A DNA stretch of 64,000 nucleotides from Gemmatimonadota bacterium (GCA_028873695.1 JAPPNU010000028.1:1-64000); one strand, 5' to 3'; shown: positions 27,533 through 37,839, counted from the stretch's first letter. Notes: generated from the sequence alone by a model not told the origin. A program made the numbers and translations.

Positions 27533-28699
27533 ATGCGGCGCCTTTTTACCTCAGAGTCGGTGTCGGAAGGGCACCCGGATAAAATCTGCGATCAGATTTC
27601 CGATGCGGTCCTGGATGCGATGCTTGCTGAAGACCCGCGGTCGCGCGTCGCGTGCGAGACGATGGTGACCACGGGGCAGGTGATCGTATCGGGTGAGATA
27701 ACCACGCGGGCCCGGGTGAATATACAGAAACTCGTGCGAAGCGTCATTCAGCGCATCGGGTATACGGATTCCGCGTACGGGTTCGACTACCGGTCCTGCG
27801 GCGTGCTGCTCGCGCTCGACACGCAGTCGCCCGACATCTCCCGGGGCGTTACCGAGGGCGAAGGTCTGCATGAAGCGCAGGGCGCGGGCGACCAGGGCAT
27901 GATGTTCGGTTATGCCTGTCGTGAGACCCCGGAGTTGATGCCGATGCCCATTATGCTGTCACACAAGCTGGTGATGGCCCTGGCCCAGCTCCGGCGCAGC
28001 GGCGCGCTTCCCTATCTGCGGCCCGACAGCAAGTCGCAGGTGACCGTGGAATACGAGGACGACAGTCCGGTGCGCGTACATACGGTCGTGATTTCGACGC
28101 AACATGACCCCGACGTTGAACATGACCGCATCTGCCGCGATATGAAACAGCACGTCGTGCAGAAGGTTGTCCCGGAGCATTTTCTGGATGAGGACACGAT
28201 CTACCACATCAATCCGACCGGGCGGTTCGTGGTCGGCGGTCCACACGGCGACACCGGCTTGACCGGCCGGAAGATCATCGTGGATACGTACGGCGGCGTG
28301 GGGCGGCACGGAGGCGGGGCGTTCTCCGGAAAGGACCCCAGCAAGGTCGACCGGAGCGCGCACTACGCCGCGCGGTACGTCGCCAAGAACGTGGTGGAAG
28401 CGGGGCTCGCGAAACGGTGCGAGGTGCAGTTGGCCTACGCCATCGGCGTGGCCGAGCCGGTTTCCATCTTTGTGGATACGTCCGGGACGGGCGTGGTCGG
28501 CGACGCGGATATCGTGTCTTTGATCCGGTCGCATTTCGACTTGCGACCGTCCGGTATCATCCGGACGCTGAATCTGCTTTGCCCGGTGTACGAACGCACC
28601 GCGGCCTACGGTCATTTCGGGCGGACGGAGGAAGGATTTACCTGGGAACGAACGGATAAGGCGGAGGCCCTCAGGGTTGCCGCGGGCAAGCTCGCGTAG
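27533..28699 (+). CDS. metK: S-adenosylmethionine synthase
   Basis: 388 residues. MetK motifs: [26 protein letters not shown], the ATP loop [13 protein letters not shown], and [21 protein letters not shown] with [16 protein letters not shown]. Makes SAM from methionine and ATP. The 116-bp leader shows no SAM riboswitch I can recognise. Followed by ahcY, which removes the SAM-cycle product. Confidence 0.97.
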   Translation: MRRLFTSESVSEGHPDKICDQISDAVLDAMLAEDPRSRVACETMVTTGQVIVSGEITTRARVNIQKLVRSVIQRIGYTDSAYGFDYRSCGVLLALDTQSPDISRGVTEGEGLHEAQGAGDQGMMFGYACRETPELMPMPIMLSHKLVMALAQLRRSGALPYLRPDSKSQVTVEYEDDSPVRVHTVVISTQHDPDVEHDRICRDMKQHVVQKVVPEHFLDEDTIYHINPTGRFVVGGPHGDTGLTGRKIIVDTYGGVGRHGGGAFSGKDPSKVDRSAHYAARYVAKNVVEAGLAKRCEVQLAYAIGVAEPVSIFVDTSGTGVVGDADIVSLIRSHFDLRPSGIIRTLNLLCPVYERTAAYGHFGRTEEGFTWERTDKAEALRVAAGKLA

Positions 28700-28780
28700 C
28701 GGAACGTCTCCCGGCCGGCTGTTCATTTGCGTTTTCCGCCGGTACAGACAGGTCCTGATGCGGATGGAGAGGAGAATGAG

Positions 28781-30031
28781 GTGGGTTACGAGGTAAAGGA
28801 TATCGGTCTCGCGGAGCAGGGATTCAGAAATATCGAATGGGCCGAGAAGCAGATGGGCGCCCTGTTGAAGGTACAGGAACGCTTCGCGCGTGAAAAGCCG
28901 CTCGAGGGATACCGGATCGGCATGGCGCTCCACGTAACCAAAGAGACCGCGGTGCTTGTGCGGACCCTGCGGGCGGGCGGCGCAAGCGTAGCGATAACCG
29001 GTTGCAATCCGCTTTCCACGCAGGACGACGTGGCGGCGGCGCTCGCGGCCGAGGACGTGACGGTTTACGCGTATAAGGGAGAAACACGGGAGGATTACTA
29101 CCGGTATCTGCGCGCGGTTATAGAAACCCGGCCGCACGTGACCATCGACGACGGCTGCGACCTGGTCAACGAAGTGCATACGAACTACGCTGATTTGATC
29201 CCGGAGATCGTGTGCGGATGCGAGGAGACCACGACGGGCATCATCCGCCTGCGTGCGATGGAAAAGGACAATGCGCTGAAATACCCCATCATTGCCGTTA
29301 ACGACTGCGATACCAAACACCTGATGGACAATTTCTACGGCACGGGGCAGTCGGCGCTGGACGGCGTTGTGCGGGCGTCCAACCTGCTGATCAGCGGAAA
29401 GTCGGTCGTCGTTGTCGGCTATGGCAGTTGCGGCAAAGGCGTGGCGTCACGGGCGCGGGGACTGGGAGCGGAGGTCATTGTCACGGAAGTGGATCCGTTT
29501 CGCGGGCTGCAGGCGCGGATGGACGGATACCGGGTGATGCCGATGGTGCACGCGGCGGGTATCGGAGACCTGTTTGTCACGGTGACCGGCAACAAGCACG
29601 TTATCAGCGCGGAACATATGCAGGCCATGAAGGACGGCGCAGTGGTGGCAAATGCCGGACATTTCGACCTGGAAATCGACGTGGACGGGCTCGAGACGAT
29701 GGCGGAGAACAAGGAGGAAGTGCGACCCCTGTTTCACGAATATACCATGAAAGGCCGTTCATTGTTCCTGTGCGGCGAGGGTCGTCTAGTGAACCTCGCG
29801 TGCGCGGAGGGCCATCCGTCCACGGTGATGTCGCTGTCGTTCTGCGATCAGGCACTCGGGGTTGAATACGGCGTCAGGAACGCCGATTCGCTGGAACCGA
29901 GGGTGTACCGGTTACCCGATGAGATCGACCGGGAGGTCGCCCGGCTGCAACTGGAGGCGATGGACGTACAGATCGATTCGCTGACCGCCGACCAGGAGCG
30001 GTATCTCGGTTCCTGGCAGGAGGGCACCTGA
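28781..30031 (+). CDS. ahcY: adenosylhomocysteinase
   Basis: 416 residues from GTG 28781 (AGGAGAATGAG upstream); the frame extends further 5' without homology. NAD site: VVVVGYGSCGKGVASRARGLGA. Substrate-side residues are in DDGCDLVNEVH, EETTTGIIRLRAM and VNDCDTKHLMDN. Hydrolyses S-adenosylhomocysteine to adenosine and homocysteine. The shorter type without the roughly 40-residue insertion. Probably co-transcribed with metK. Confidence 0.95.
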   Translation: MGYEVKDIGLAEQGFRNIEWAEKQMGALLKVQERFAREKPLEGYRIGMALHVTKETAVLVRTLRAGGASVAITGCNPLSTQDDVAAALAAEDVTVYAYKGETREDYYRYLRAVIETRPHVTIDDGCDLVNEVHTNYADLIPEIVCGCEETTTGIIRLRAMEKDNALKYPIIAVNDCDTKHLMDNFYGTGQSALDGVVRASNLLISGKSVVVVGYGSCGKGVASRARGLGAEVIVTEVDPFRGLQARMDGYRVMPMVHAAGIGDLFVTVTGNKHVISAEHMQAMKDGAVVANAGHFDLEIDVDGLETMAENKEEVRPLFHEYTMKGRSLFLCGEGRLVNLACAEGHPSTVMSLSFCDQALGVEYGVRNADSLEPRVYRLPDEIDREVARLQLEAMDVQIDSLTADQERYLGSWQEGT

Positions 30032-30080
30032 GCCGGCGATGTACCGGACCGCGACAATGTCGTCCCCTGCTCGCGCTGTG

Positions 30081-30112
30081 AAAAAGCCCCGGAGAGAGAT
30101 CCCCGGGGTTTT
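30081..30112. terminator. bidirectional terminator between ahcY and outer-membrane gene
   Basis: AAAAAGCCCCGG (30081-30092) and CCCCGGGGTTTT (30101-30112) form a stem with an A-run on the left and a T-run on the right, serving the converging ahcY and the leftward operon. Confidence 0.85.
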
Positions 30113-30145
30113 CCTGTTTCACGCGGCGGGACGGCGGGGTTGGAA

Positions 30146-31282
30146 TCAGAGATCGTATCTGAGCCTGAAATAAAGGCTCCAGGCGTCATCCGACCGGTCC
30201 AGCCGGCGGGCGACGTTCAGCCGGAGGAGTTGCCGGGGAAGCGCAATGCCGAGACCTGTACTGGTCCTGAAGGATGCCAGGTCCGGTTCTCCGAATCCTG
30301 CGAACAGGCGGGCGGATTCCGGCATCAGCCGCGTCCACCCCGCATCCGCAAAAACAGTAAGGTTGAGCAGATGGAATCCACTGACGGGGATTCGCGGAAG
30401 GACGTCGCCGCGGAAGGCGTACTCGACGTTGACGAGAACCAGACGGTTGGCACGAAATTCCTTGATGTCGTACCCGCGAAGGGTGCCCGCGCCGCCCAGG
30501 CCGAAAAGGAACTGTGTCGCCGCGCTCTGGCGGGTATTGAGCCGGGCCCGGACAATCAGGCCCTGCCTGCCGAATCTCGCCTTTTGATAGCGCTTGCCCT
30601 CCAGCGTAAGGCCGTGGAAGGGGAATTCCCGAAAGCCGCGTTCGTAGCGTAAGCTTCCGAACCACGCATTGCGGAAAAGCGGGCTCCCGACGCGTGTATC
30701 GACCGTGACGCCGGCGTGCAGCAGGCCGACGTCACCGGGCCGGGCGGGCGGGTTGTTTCGAAAGGGGCGGTTCCGGAAGAACACGCTCCACGCGGTCCTG
30801 ACCGGCAGGGGTTCGCATCCGTAAGCGGTCAGCCCGATGAACAGAGATAGCGTTCGTTTCGACCTGAGGCTGAATTTCGCTTCGAATCCGTTTTTCGCCC
30901 GGAAGTAGTCACGGTAGTCCCACTTGAAGAGGAGGCTGAGCAGGCTGTTTTCGGTGGTGCCGACGATGCCCCGTTCCGGCGTTTCGGATCTGTCGAAAAC
31001 AGCGGCGTTAAAGCTGATCTTCCGGCTGCGGTATTCCACGCCGGCTTCCCACCGGGCGGCGCGGCTGGCAAAACCGTATCCACCCTCCGCGAAGGCCTTG
31101 ATCCGGGGCCAGTCCTTGCGGCTTGCGGACAGGCGATACCCCAGGAAGGGCCCCTCCACGCGATTGTATCGGAGTCGGGCGCCACGGTAGAGCTTCTCGA
31201 ACCGGGAGACGTCGCCTGTCTGCGCGCGGGCGTCCGATACCCCGACAAGAAACGTGAGAAGAATGAGGAACGCTGCTATCAA
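30146..31282 (-). CDS. outer-membrane beta-barrel protein (Omp85 C-terminal type)
   Basis: About 378 residues. I prefer TTG 31282 because it gives a signal peptide (LIAAFLILLTFLVGVSDARAQ) and avoids overlap with the upstream regulator; the frame also extends to 31387. The body alternates polar and aromatic residues as in barrels. It contains the LRG(Y/F) element (GGAGTLRGYDIKEFRANRLVLVNVEY) conserved in Omp85-superfamily barrels and ends LYFRLRYDL with a terminal hydrophobic residue. No POTRA domains. Last gene of the 31-36 kb operon; function unknown. Confidence 0.75.
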   Translation of the reverse strand: MIAAFLILLTFLVGVSDARAQTGDVSRFEKLYRGARLRYNRVEGPFLGYRLSASRKDWPRIKAFAEGGYGFASRAARWEAGVEYRSRKISFNAAVFDRSETPERGIVGTTENSLLSLLFKWDYRDYFRAKNGFEAKFSLRSKRTLSLFIGLTAYGCEPLPVRTAWSVFFRNRPFRNNPPARPGDVGLLHAGVTVDTRVGSPLFRNAWFGSLRYERGFREFPFHGLTLEGKRYQKARFGRQGLIVRARLNTRQSAATQFLFGLGGAGTLRGYDIKEFRANRLVLVNVEYAFRGDVLPRIPVSGFHLLNLTVFADAGWTRLMPESARLFAGFGEPDLASFRTSTGLGIALPRQLLRLNVARRLDRSDDAWSLYFRLRYDL

Positions 31283-31334
31283 GTCTGGCGTCCTGTCACG
31301 GAAATTTCCAGCCACGCTTCCGCCGATCCGCCCG

Positions 31335-32714
31335 TCAGCGTTCGATATTGTAGTACTTGATTTTCTTGTGGAGGTTTGTGCGGTCAACGCCGAGCAATCT
31401 GGCCGCCTTTGTGACGTTCCAGCCGTTTTCCTTCAGTGCATCCGAAATGTAAGCCTTTTCCACGGCCTCACGGACTTCATGCAGACTCTTGCCGGACCAG
31501 GCCCCGGGCAATGGGACTGCCCCGGGCCCGCCGGCGCCGCGGGCGGGTTCCGGACCGTCCAGTCCGGTCAGATGGTGGACGAGGACCGTATCTTCGGCGA
31601 CCATAATGGACAGGCGCTCGATCAGGTTCTTGAGTTCCCTGATGTTGCCCGGCCAACTGTAATTCTTCAGGGCCTCCATCGCCCCGGCGGCGATTTCCTT
31701 TGGGCGGAAGTCGTTTTCGTCGGCGTAAGCCCTGAGAAAGTGCTCCGATAGCAGAGGTATGTCTTCCCTTCGATCCCTCAGCGGCGGGGCCGTGATGGGC
31801 ACGACATTGAGCCGGAAGTAGAGGTCCTCCCGGAAAGCGCCGTTCTCTACCTGCCGCTGAAGGTTCTTGTTGGTCGCGGCGATCACCCGAACGTCCACTC
31901 TCAGGGTCTTCGACCCGCCAACCCGCTCGAATTCCCCTTGTTCGAGGGCACGCAGGACCTTGGCCTGAACGCTCAGGCTCATATCGCCGATCTCGTCCAG
32001 GAACAACGTCCCGCCGTCGGCCTGAAGGAACTTGCCGTCACGGGTTTTCACCGATCCCGTAAAAGCGCCACGGTCGCTGCCGAACAGTTCGCTCTCGATG
32101 AGCTCTTCCGGAATCGCGGCGCAGTTGACCTTGACGAACGGACCCTTGCTGCGCCGGCTGTTTCTGTGGATATCCCTGGCGACCAGTTCCTTGCCCGTGC
32201 CGCTTTCGCCCAGGATCAGGACCCGACCGTTTGTTGGCGCGACTCTTCCAATCTGCTCGCGCACGGATGCGATGGCGCTGCTCTTGCCCACCATTTCGAA
32301 CCGCATTTCGAACTTCCTTCGCAAATCGCGATTCTCCTCGGTCAGTTCGATACTCTCGAGAGCGTGGGCGAGCGTGAGCAGTACTTTCTCCCGTGACAGC
32401 GGCTTTTCCAGGAAATCGTAGGCGCCCAGTTTCGTCGCCACGACCGCGTCGTGGACGGTTCCGTGTCCGGAAATCATGATTACGGCCAGGTTCGGATCGT
32501 TCTGCCTGGCGGTCCTCAGGATTTCAATCCCGTTCGATCCCGGCAGGACGATGTCCAGCAGGACCACGTGCGGAGACTCGGTTTCCAATGCTGCCAGCGC
32601 TTCCTTGCCGGAAGCCGCGCAGACAACCCGGTACCCTTCGGCAGACAGGATCATCTCCAGGGTCCGGCGAATGTTGCGTTCGTCGTCCACCACCAGAATG
32701 GTCGGTTCGGTCAT
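31335..32714 (-). CDS. NtrC/NtrX-family sigma-54 response regulator
   Basis: 459 residues. Receiver domain with acidic pocket DDE (10-12), phospho-acceptor D54 (VVLLDIVLPG) and K near 105. AAA+ domain with Walker A GESGTGKE, the sigma-54 contact loop ELFGSDRGAFTGSVK, Walker B GGTLFLDEIGDM, and the R-finger region. C-terminal Fis-type HTH NVTKAARLLGVDRTNLHKKIK. Its start overlaps the kinase stop (ATGA). It activates sigma-54 promoters when phosphorylated; targets unknown. Confidence 0.95.
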   Translation of the reverse strand: MTEPTILVVDDERNIRRTLEMILSAEGYRVVCAASGKEALAALETESPHVVLLDIVLPGSNGIEILRTARQNDPNLAVIMISGHGTVHDAVVATKLGAYDFLEKPLSREKVLLTLAHALESIELTEENRDLRRKFEMRFEMVGKSSAIASVREQIGRVAPTNGRVLILGESGTGKELVARDIHRNSRRSKGPFVKVNCAAIPEELIESELFGSDRGAFTGSVKTRDGKFLQADGGTLFLDEIGDMSLSVQAKVLRALEQGEFERVGGSKTLRVDVRVIAATNKNLQRQVENGAFREDLYFRLNVVPITAPPLRDRREDIPLLSEHFLRAYADENDFRPKEIAAGAMEALKNYSWPGNIRELKNLIERLSIMVAEDTVLVHHLTGLDGPEPARGAGGPGAVPLPGAWSGKSLHEVREAVEKAYISDALKENGWNVTKAARLLGVDRTNLHKKIKYYNIER

Positions 32715-34207
32715 ATCCTTTCCTCCGGCTGACTGGCGCCCACCCCGGGAACGGGCAGTGAAATCTCGAACTGAGCGCCCCCTCCCGGCGCGCTCGCCGC
32801 AACGATCTGGCCGCCGTGGCTCTCGACGATGCTCCGGACCTCGGCCAGGCCCATGCCCATTCCGCCTTGCCTGGTTGTCACATGCGGCTGGAAGATGCGC
32901 TCCCGGTCCGGTTCGGGAACGCCGGGTCCGGAATCCACGACCAGGAGTTTGACCGAATCCGGGTGGTTCTCCGTCTGAATGACGATCCGGCCGTGTTCAC
33001 CCGCGGCTTCGAGTCCGTTTTCGATCAGGTTGATCAGCACCCGGCGCATCTGTTCGCTGTCCAGGTCCAGATCCGGAACCTTCGTCCCGAGTTCGAGTAC
33101 GATGCCCGCGTCGGGGTAAAGCCGAACGATATCCGTAATCACGTCGTTCAGGCTGTGCCGTCCCAGGGAAAGGGAAGGCATGCGCGCGAAGTCGGCGAAT
33201 TCCTGGACCAGTTTTCGCAGGCTCTCCACCTCTTCGGTAACGATCTCGGTGCAGTCCTGTACAAGCTTGGCGTATACGGGGTCTTCGCCAGGGTATTTGT
33301 CGCGGATCTGCTGGACCGTGAGCTGTATCGGCGTCAGCGGATTCTTGATTTCGTGGGCAAGACGCCTGGCGATCTCGCGCCAGGCAGCGATTTTTTCGGC
33401 CTCGAGTCGCTGCCGGCGGTTCTGGGTCAGGTCTTCCGCCATCCGGTTGAAGGAACCGATCAGCAGTCCGATTTCGTCGTCCCGTCCGGCGGGAATACGG
33501 TAGTCCAGATTGTCCTGGGCGAGTTCGCGGGTTCCCTTGACCAGTTCGTCCAGCGGATGGGTAACGCCGAAGCCGATACGCACGCCCATCAGGCATGCGA
33601 GCAGGAGCAGTCCTATGGTCGCAGCAAGGAAGTAGAAGAAGAACTCGCCCCTGAGGTCGCTTCCAATCATCCGCAGGTACTGATGGGCCTGGACCGCCTG
33701 TTCGACATTGTTGAGTTCGACCATGGGGCTGGTGATGACGAGGGCCGCGCCTGAGGGCCCATTCCGGTCAACGGGCACGATCATCTTCAGGGACGCGTCG
33801 CGCTCGCCGGCCCTGTGAACCACGGGACCGGAAAGAGACCCCCGCAGGTTCAGCGACGCGATTTCCGCGGCGTCAGCGAGCCGGAGTCGTGCGTCGGCCA
33901 TGTCGTGTCGGTCCAGCAAATCGCGGATCGACTGAAGGTTTCCCGTACGGTGGGCTTCCGCCGGCAGGGGCGACTGGATGAGGCGGTTTCCCATATCGGC
34001 AAGCGCCTCCTTGCGGCTCTCGTAATGGTTTCTCGCCAGTTCCACCGCGTCATTCAGTGCCCGGCCGGTGCTCGCGCTGATGTTGTCCTGCAACTGAAGG
34101 CCGGATTCCAGGAAGTGTTGCGCCAGCATCGACAACGCCAGCGTCGTGCCAAGGGTGAGCGCGATGAGCGCGGTAACGATACGCCATCGCAAGGGTAGGG
34201 ATCTCAT
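32711..34207 (-). CDS. NtrY-like sensor histidine kinase
   Basis: 498 residues from ATG 34207, overlapping the previous gene's stop by 4 nt. Membrane segments at about 8-30 and 188-212 bracket a periplasmic sensor of 150 residues. HAMP follows at 212-265, then the H-box RRLAHEIKNPLTP with H285, the N-box LINLIENGLEAAGE, and G-boxes VVDSGPGVPEPDRERIF and GGMGMGLAEVRSI. Partner of the downstream regulator. The signal sensed is unknown; the neighbouring envelope proteins suggest an envelope or membrane cue. Confidence 0.94.
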   Translation of the reverse strand: MRSLPLRWRIVTALIALTLGTTLALSMLAQHFLESGLQLQDNISASTGRALNDAVELARNHYESRKEALADMGNRLIQSPLPAEAHRTGNLQSIRDLLDRHDMADARLRLADAAEIASLNLRGSLSGPVVHRAGERDASLKMIVPVDRNGPSGAALVITSPMVELNNVEQAVQAHQYLRMIGSDLRGEFFFYFLAATIGLLLLACLMGVRIGFGVTHPLDELVKGTRELAQDNLDYRIPAGRDDEIGLLIGSFNRMAEDLTQNRRQRLEAEKIAAWREIARRLAHEIKNPLTPIQLTVQQIRDKYPGEDPVYAKLVQDCTEIVTEEVESLRKLVQEFADFARMPSLSLGRHSLNDVITDIVRLYPDAGIVLELGTKVPDLDLDSEQMRRVLINLIENGLEAAGEHGRIVIQTENHPDSVKLLVVDSGPGVPEPDRERIFQPHVTTRQGGMGMGLAEVRSIVESHGGQIVAASAPGGGAQFEISLPVPGVGASQPEERI

Positions 34208-34830
34208 TGCAGATCCTCCGGCGAGAATTGGCTGACGTCGATCCAGGGTGTCCGCTTGGTGGGCCGGTCCAGGGAGATGAAGAGTTCCAACAGGCTGCCT
34301 TTCTGCAGGACGTTGAGCCAGCGGCGTGAACGCTGCTCCTGTTCCACGGAGATGGGTGTGACGCCAACGCGAAGACGCAGCGTGAAGTCCCGCCCGTCGG
34401 GAAGCGGCCCCAGCGGGAGTCCCCGATGCACGGAGCAGAACGTCCTGACCGTGTCGAAGTGGGCAGTCCGAAGGGTGTCCAGGCGGCCGGTATCCCGCAC
34501 CACCCGGTACCGGCCCTCCCAGATGTCGTGGTCGAGCCGCATGCCAAGTGTGTACGCCAGCGCCTTCGACTGCCGGTCCGAATCCAGGCGTAACTCCATG
34601 ACCACCGAGGTGATCAGGCCGGAGGCGATGGCATCCAGCGCGCGCCGCGAGAAGAGTGAATCCAGTTCGATATTCAGTCTGAGCGTGTCCGCCTGAAGGT
34701 AGACCGTATGCGCGGCGACGGAGACGTCCGGGGTGTCGGCCCGCGCCTGGGATGCCGCAAAAAAAAAGAGGCAAGCGCAAACGCTGACAATTCGCCTGGA
34801 CGCCTCTGCTTTGCCTCGGTTTGTTTGCAT
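34204..34830 (-). CDS. DUF4390-like exported protein
   Basis: 208 residues from ATG 34830, chosen because it begins a signal peptide (basic RGKAEASRR, then VCACLFFFAASQARA). A longer frame exists upstream without a signal. The mature part is beta-rich and resembles DUF4390 proteins, which are typically encoded next to NtrY-like kinases; the assignment is from pattern and context. ATGA overlap with the kinase means coupled translation, so it may feed the kinase's periplasmic sensor. Confidence 0.7.
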   Translation of the reverse strand: MQTNRGKAEASRRIVSVCACLFFFAASQARADTPDVSVAAHTVYLQADTLRLNIELDSLFSRRALDAIASGLITSVVMELRLDSDRQSKALAYTLGMRLDHDIWEGRYRVVRDTGRLDTLRTAHFDTVRTFCSVHRGLPLGPLPDGRDFTLRLRVGVTPISVEQEQRSRRWLNVLQKGSLLELFISLDRPTKRTPWIDVSQFSPEDLQ

Positions 34831-34967
34831 TTCGGGAGATCGGAGCGTTTTCAGCGGTCCGGGCGGAAAAACGGGGGCCTTTGTGGCGTCATCGCCGAAC
34901 GGTGACCCGTTCATTGAGGATCGGAAGCAAGGGATCCGTGCCCGCTGCACAGTGCGTTACCCCCGAC

Positions 34968-36257
34968 TCACAGGCCCAGATTGATGCCGCCGAACCGGTG
35001 GAATTTTACGATTAGCGTGCCCCTTTTCAAGCCATAGCTGATGTCGACCCGGTTAAGCAGCAGCGCGCCGATTCCATAGGTGCCGTTCGAATCCCTGCGA
35101 TGGAATGACGCGACCGGTCTGCGTATGGCGGCCCACTCGGCGAAGCAGTAGAGCCTGCCGATCGGTCGGGTCGCGATCGCATAGACACCTTCAATTGAAA
35201 TAAACTCCGTGCCGCCCTCGGGGCCGATCGCACGCCTTTCGAACCCTCTGAGCTGATTCTCGCCATCCAGGTAAAACCGTTCGAAAAAGGGTGGCGATCC
35301 CACAATCAGCCCCGCCCTTCCACCCACACTGAGGGTCTGACCGGGCAGGGTGGCAAAATGCCGATAGGCCACCACCCGGGATCGGAGATAACTCGCGTTG
35401 GTGCCCAGCGCGCCGGGGGCGAAGTCCAGCCGGAAGTTGAGATCGAAACCCGCCGCGCCGCTCCAGAACCTGGAGGCGGGCTCCCGGTAGACTTCGATTC
35501 CCAGAGTGGATATCGGCGTGCGGCCGAGAGCCGAGACGATTTCACGCGTAAATTCCGGGCCGGAGATGAAGACCGCCGGCTCGTCGAAGTCGTTGATGCG
35601 AATCTGGTCGAGGGCATAGCGGGCCACCAGCCGGTATGTCTCGCCGATGGGCTTACCGAGGCCCACCGCGCCGCCGATTCTGTCCACGTCGTACAGGCCG
35701 CGCTTCTGCGGGTCGGAACTGCGGTACATATCCCTGTCGGCCCGTGAGAAGAGGGCTTTCACGTGAAGTGACGTGCACCCGCTGGTCAGCCAGGGGTCGG
35801 TATAGCTGAATCCGAAGCGCTGCAGACGCTCGCCGTGCGAATACGCCACGCCTACGGTCTTGCCTTCTCCGCCGAGGTTGACGTGATAGGCGTCGGCGGC
35901 AAGCCCGAATCCGTCCAGTTCCGTGTATTCGAAGCTGACGCCGGCGTCGCCGAAGCGCTTTTCGTCGACGTAGACGACCAGCACGGCCTTGCCCTGTTCG
36001 GTACCGGGTTTGGGCGCGACGTGTACGGTGCGGAAGAGACGGGTGCGGTAGAGCGACTCGCGGCTGGCGTTCAGTCTTCCGGGCGTCAGCCGGTCACCCT
36101 TGTGAATGGGCAGGGATCGCAGGATGATGTCTGCTTTTGTCTTGCGATTGCCCCGAACTTCGATTCGTTCGACCACGTATCCGGTGGCGTCCCGGGCGTA
36201 CACGGAGAGATTCGTGCAGGCGAAGAGGAGGGCGAACAGGACAATTGTGCGCGACAT
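34968..36257 (-). CDS. Omp85-family outer-membrane protein with one POTRA domain
   Basis: 429 residues from ATG 36257 (GGAGG about 10 nt upstream), signal peptide TIVLFALLFACTNLSVYA. One POTRA-like unit (VVERIEVRGNRKTKADIILRSLPIHKGD... LYRTRLFRTVHVAP, about 25-105) precedes a barrel of roughly 300 residues. The conserved (L/V)RGF element is present as GENQLRGFERRAIGP. Much shorter than BamA (about 800 aa), so it is a BamA/TamA-like paralogue rather than the main assembly factor. First gene of the leftward operon. Confidence 0.82.
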   Translation of the reverse strand: MSRTIVLFALLFACTNLSVYARDATGYVVERIEVRGNRKTKADIILRSLPIHKGDRLTPGRLNASRESLYRTRLFRTVHVAPKPGTEQGKAVLVVYVDEKRFGDAGVSFEYTELDGFGLAADAYHVNLGGEGKTVGVAYSHGERLQRFGFSYTDPWLTSGCTSLHVKALFSRADRDMYRSSDPQKRGLYDVDRIGGAVGLGKPIGETYRLVARYALDQIRINDFDEPAVFISGPEFTREIVSALGRTPISTLGIEVYREPASRFWSGAAGFDLNFRLDFAPGALGTNASYLRSRVVAYRHFATLPGQTLSVGGRAGLIVGSPPFFERFYLDGENQLRGFERRAIGPEGGTEFISIEGVYAIATRPIGRLYCFAEWAAIRRPVASFHRRDSNGTYGIGALLLNRVDISYGLKRGTLIVKFHRFGGINLGL

Positions 36258-36420
36258 TAGGAACTGACCTCCGCAGGAATCCGTCGACCACATTCAGAGC
36301 GGTGAATCAGAGTGCGCAAAATCCGTACCAGTACGGCCAATTGGAATCGGACGCAAATGAGATTGAAAAACAACCATTTACGCCGAAATATGCGGCGGGC
36401 GCATAGCCTTGTCCTGTGAA

Positions 36421-36449
36421 AGAATAACACAGATGTGTATATTTTGCAA
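36421..36449 (-). promoter_or_regulatory. promoter of the envelope/two-component operon
   Basis: Reading leftward: TTGCAA (36449-36444), 17-bp spacer, TATTCT (36426-36421), about 165 bp before the Omp85-like start. Confidence 0.5.
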
Positions 36450-36562
36450 CAGGTTTGTCGTTTCCGGGGTACGGCATGAGATGCGGGAGGGCTGAAGGAA
36501 TGACGCGGCGCCGGAGGGCGGGGGGTTGCCGGCGATTGACAAAGCGGCGGTTTCCGGACGGG

Positions 36563-37558
36563 TTAAAAGGCCGATATCGGGGCGACGTCGACCATGGTGC
36601 GCAGGCCCGGCGGCGCCCGGTGGATGACCGGAATCGCATTGCTAACGATCGAACACGTGGCCACGTCTCCGTTGACGCCGCCCGCAATCGCAAGATCGAC
36701 TGCCGGAGTACCGATGACGCGGATGCGGTCCCGGGGCTGCGTTTCGCCCACCGTCGCGCGAAACACGAGCGTGAGGACCTCCCGATCGTCCACGAAACCC
36801 CGTCCCGTCTGGTTGACGCCCGTGGCCCTGCCGGCCTGAACGGACCAGTCCTTTCCCCGTACCTCCGTTCGTGCGACCACGGGTTCCACGATATCCTCGG
36901 TCCTGTCCAGGCGCCAGCCGAGTCTGGATGCGACCATCTGCATGGATTGCGTCAATCCCACGTGGCGGATCTGCCGGCTTCTGACGCGCTCCTGAAATGC
37001 TTCGACGGAGAGTCCCGCGCCGATCTTCCTGCGGAAGGGGAGACGACGCCGCGATGCGTCCTGGATGCGTTCGATCAGGATGGAATCCACGATACGACAT
37101 ACCGCGGTCGTCGCCACAGGCAGAAAATCCATCAGGAAACCCGGATTCACGCCCGTGCCCAGTACGGACACCCGGTTCGCCCTCGCGAGGTCATCGACGC
37201 GCCGGGCGAGTTCCGGCTCTGCATCCCAGGGATACGCCAGTTCCTCGCAGGTGGAAATGACGCTCAGGCCGCCGTCGATGACCCGTTCGAGCGTGGGGAG
37301 CAGCGCCCTGAGATCGGATACCGTCGTGACAACGGCCACGTCGGCGTTTTCCATCATTTCAGCGTCCAGTGAACCCTCGATCGCGACGTCCAGGCGACGT
37401 TCCAGGTTGTACGCGGCCCCCAGATTCAGGCCGGCCTTTTCGGGGTCGACGTCGACGGCGGCGACAACCCGTAAATGGTCCTTTTCAGTGAGATAGGGAC
37501 CCAGCATCCGGCCGAGCGGCCCCAGACCGATATGTACAATGCGAATGGGATTCGACAT
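36563..37558 (-). CDS. DapB-like NAD(P)-dependent dehydrogenase (2,4-diaminopentanoate dehydrogenase type)
   Basis: 331 residues, ATG 37558 behind GGGAG. N-terminal Rossmann loop IVHIGLGPLGRMLGPYL. The middle ALLPTLERVIDGGLSVISTCEELAYP and LGTGVNPGFLMDFLPV matches the ORD/2,4-diaminopentanoate dehydrogenase group related to dihydrodipicolinate reductase. Likely cytoplasmic amino-acid catabolism; the substrate is inferred only from the family. Divergent from lutC, so shared regulation with the lactate-type cluster is possible. Confidence 0.75.
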   Translation of the reverse strand: MSNPIRIVHIGLGPLGRMLGPYLTEKDHLRVVAAVDVDPEKAGLNLGAAYNLERRLDVAIEGSLDAEMMENADVAVVTTVSDLRALLPTLERVIDGGLSVISTCEELAYPWDAEPELARRVDDLARANRVSVLGTGVNPGFLMDFLPVATTAVCRIVDSILIERIQDASRRRLPFRRKIGAGLSVEAFQERVRSRQIRHVGLTQSMQMVASRLGWRLDRTEDIVEPVVARTEVRGKDWSVQAGRATGVNQTGRGFVDDREVLTLVFRATVGETQPRDRIRVIGTPAVDLAIAGGVNGDVATCSIVSNAIPVIHRAPPGLRTMVDVAPISAF

Positions 37559-37839
37559 CGGGAATGCTCCCTGTATCCTCTGCGAAAGAAACAGGTTCTC
37601 GTTGGAAGATTGACTGCCGGGCCGTCGGGCGCCCCGGAGCGACGCGAGAAAGATCGGCCCGCGATGCGGGCATGGTGGCCGATTTCGGAATGCCGAATCG
37701 ACCGGTACCCGATTGACGGAAGCCGGCCGGCGTCGCGCGAGGCAGGGGCTCGCGCAGGGTCTGACGAATATACGTTTGCACGGTTACCGCGCCAAACGGA
37801 AACGAACGGGTTCGGGTGATCAGTCCGTCCGGGAGACGG

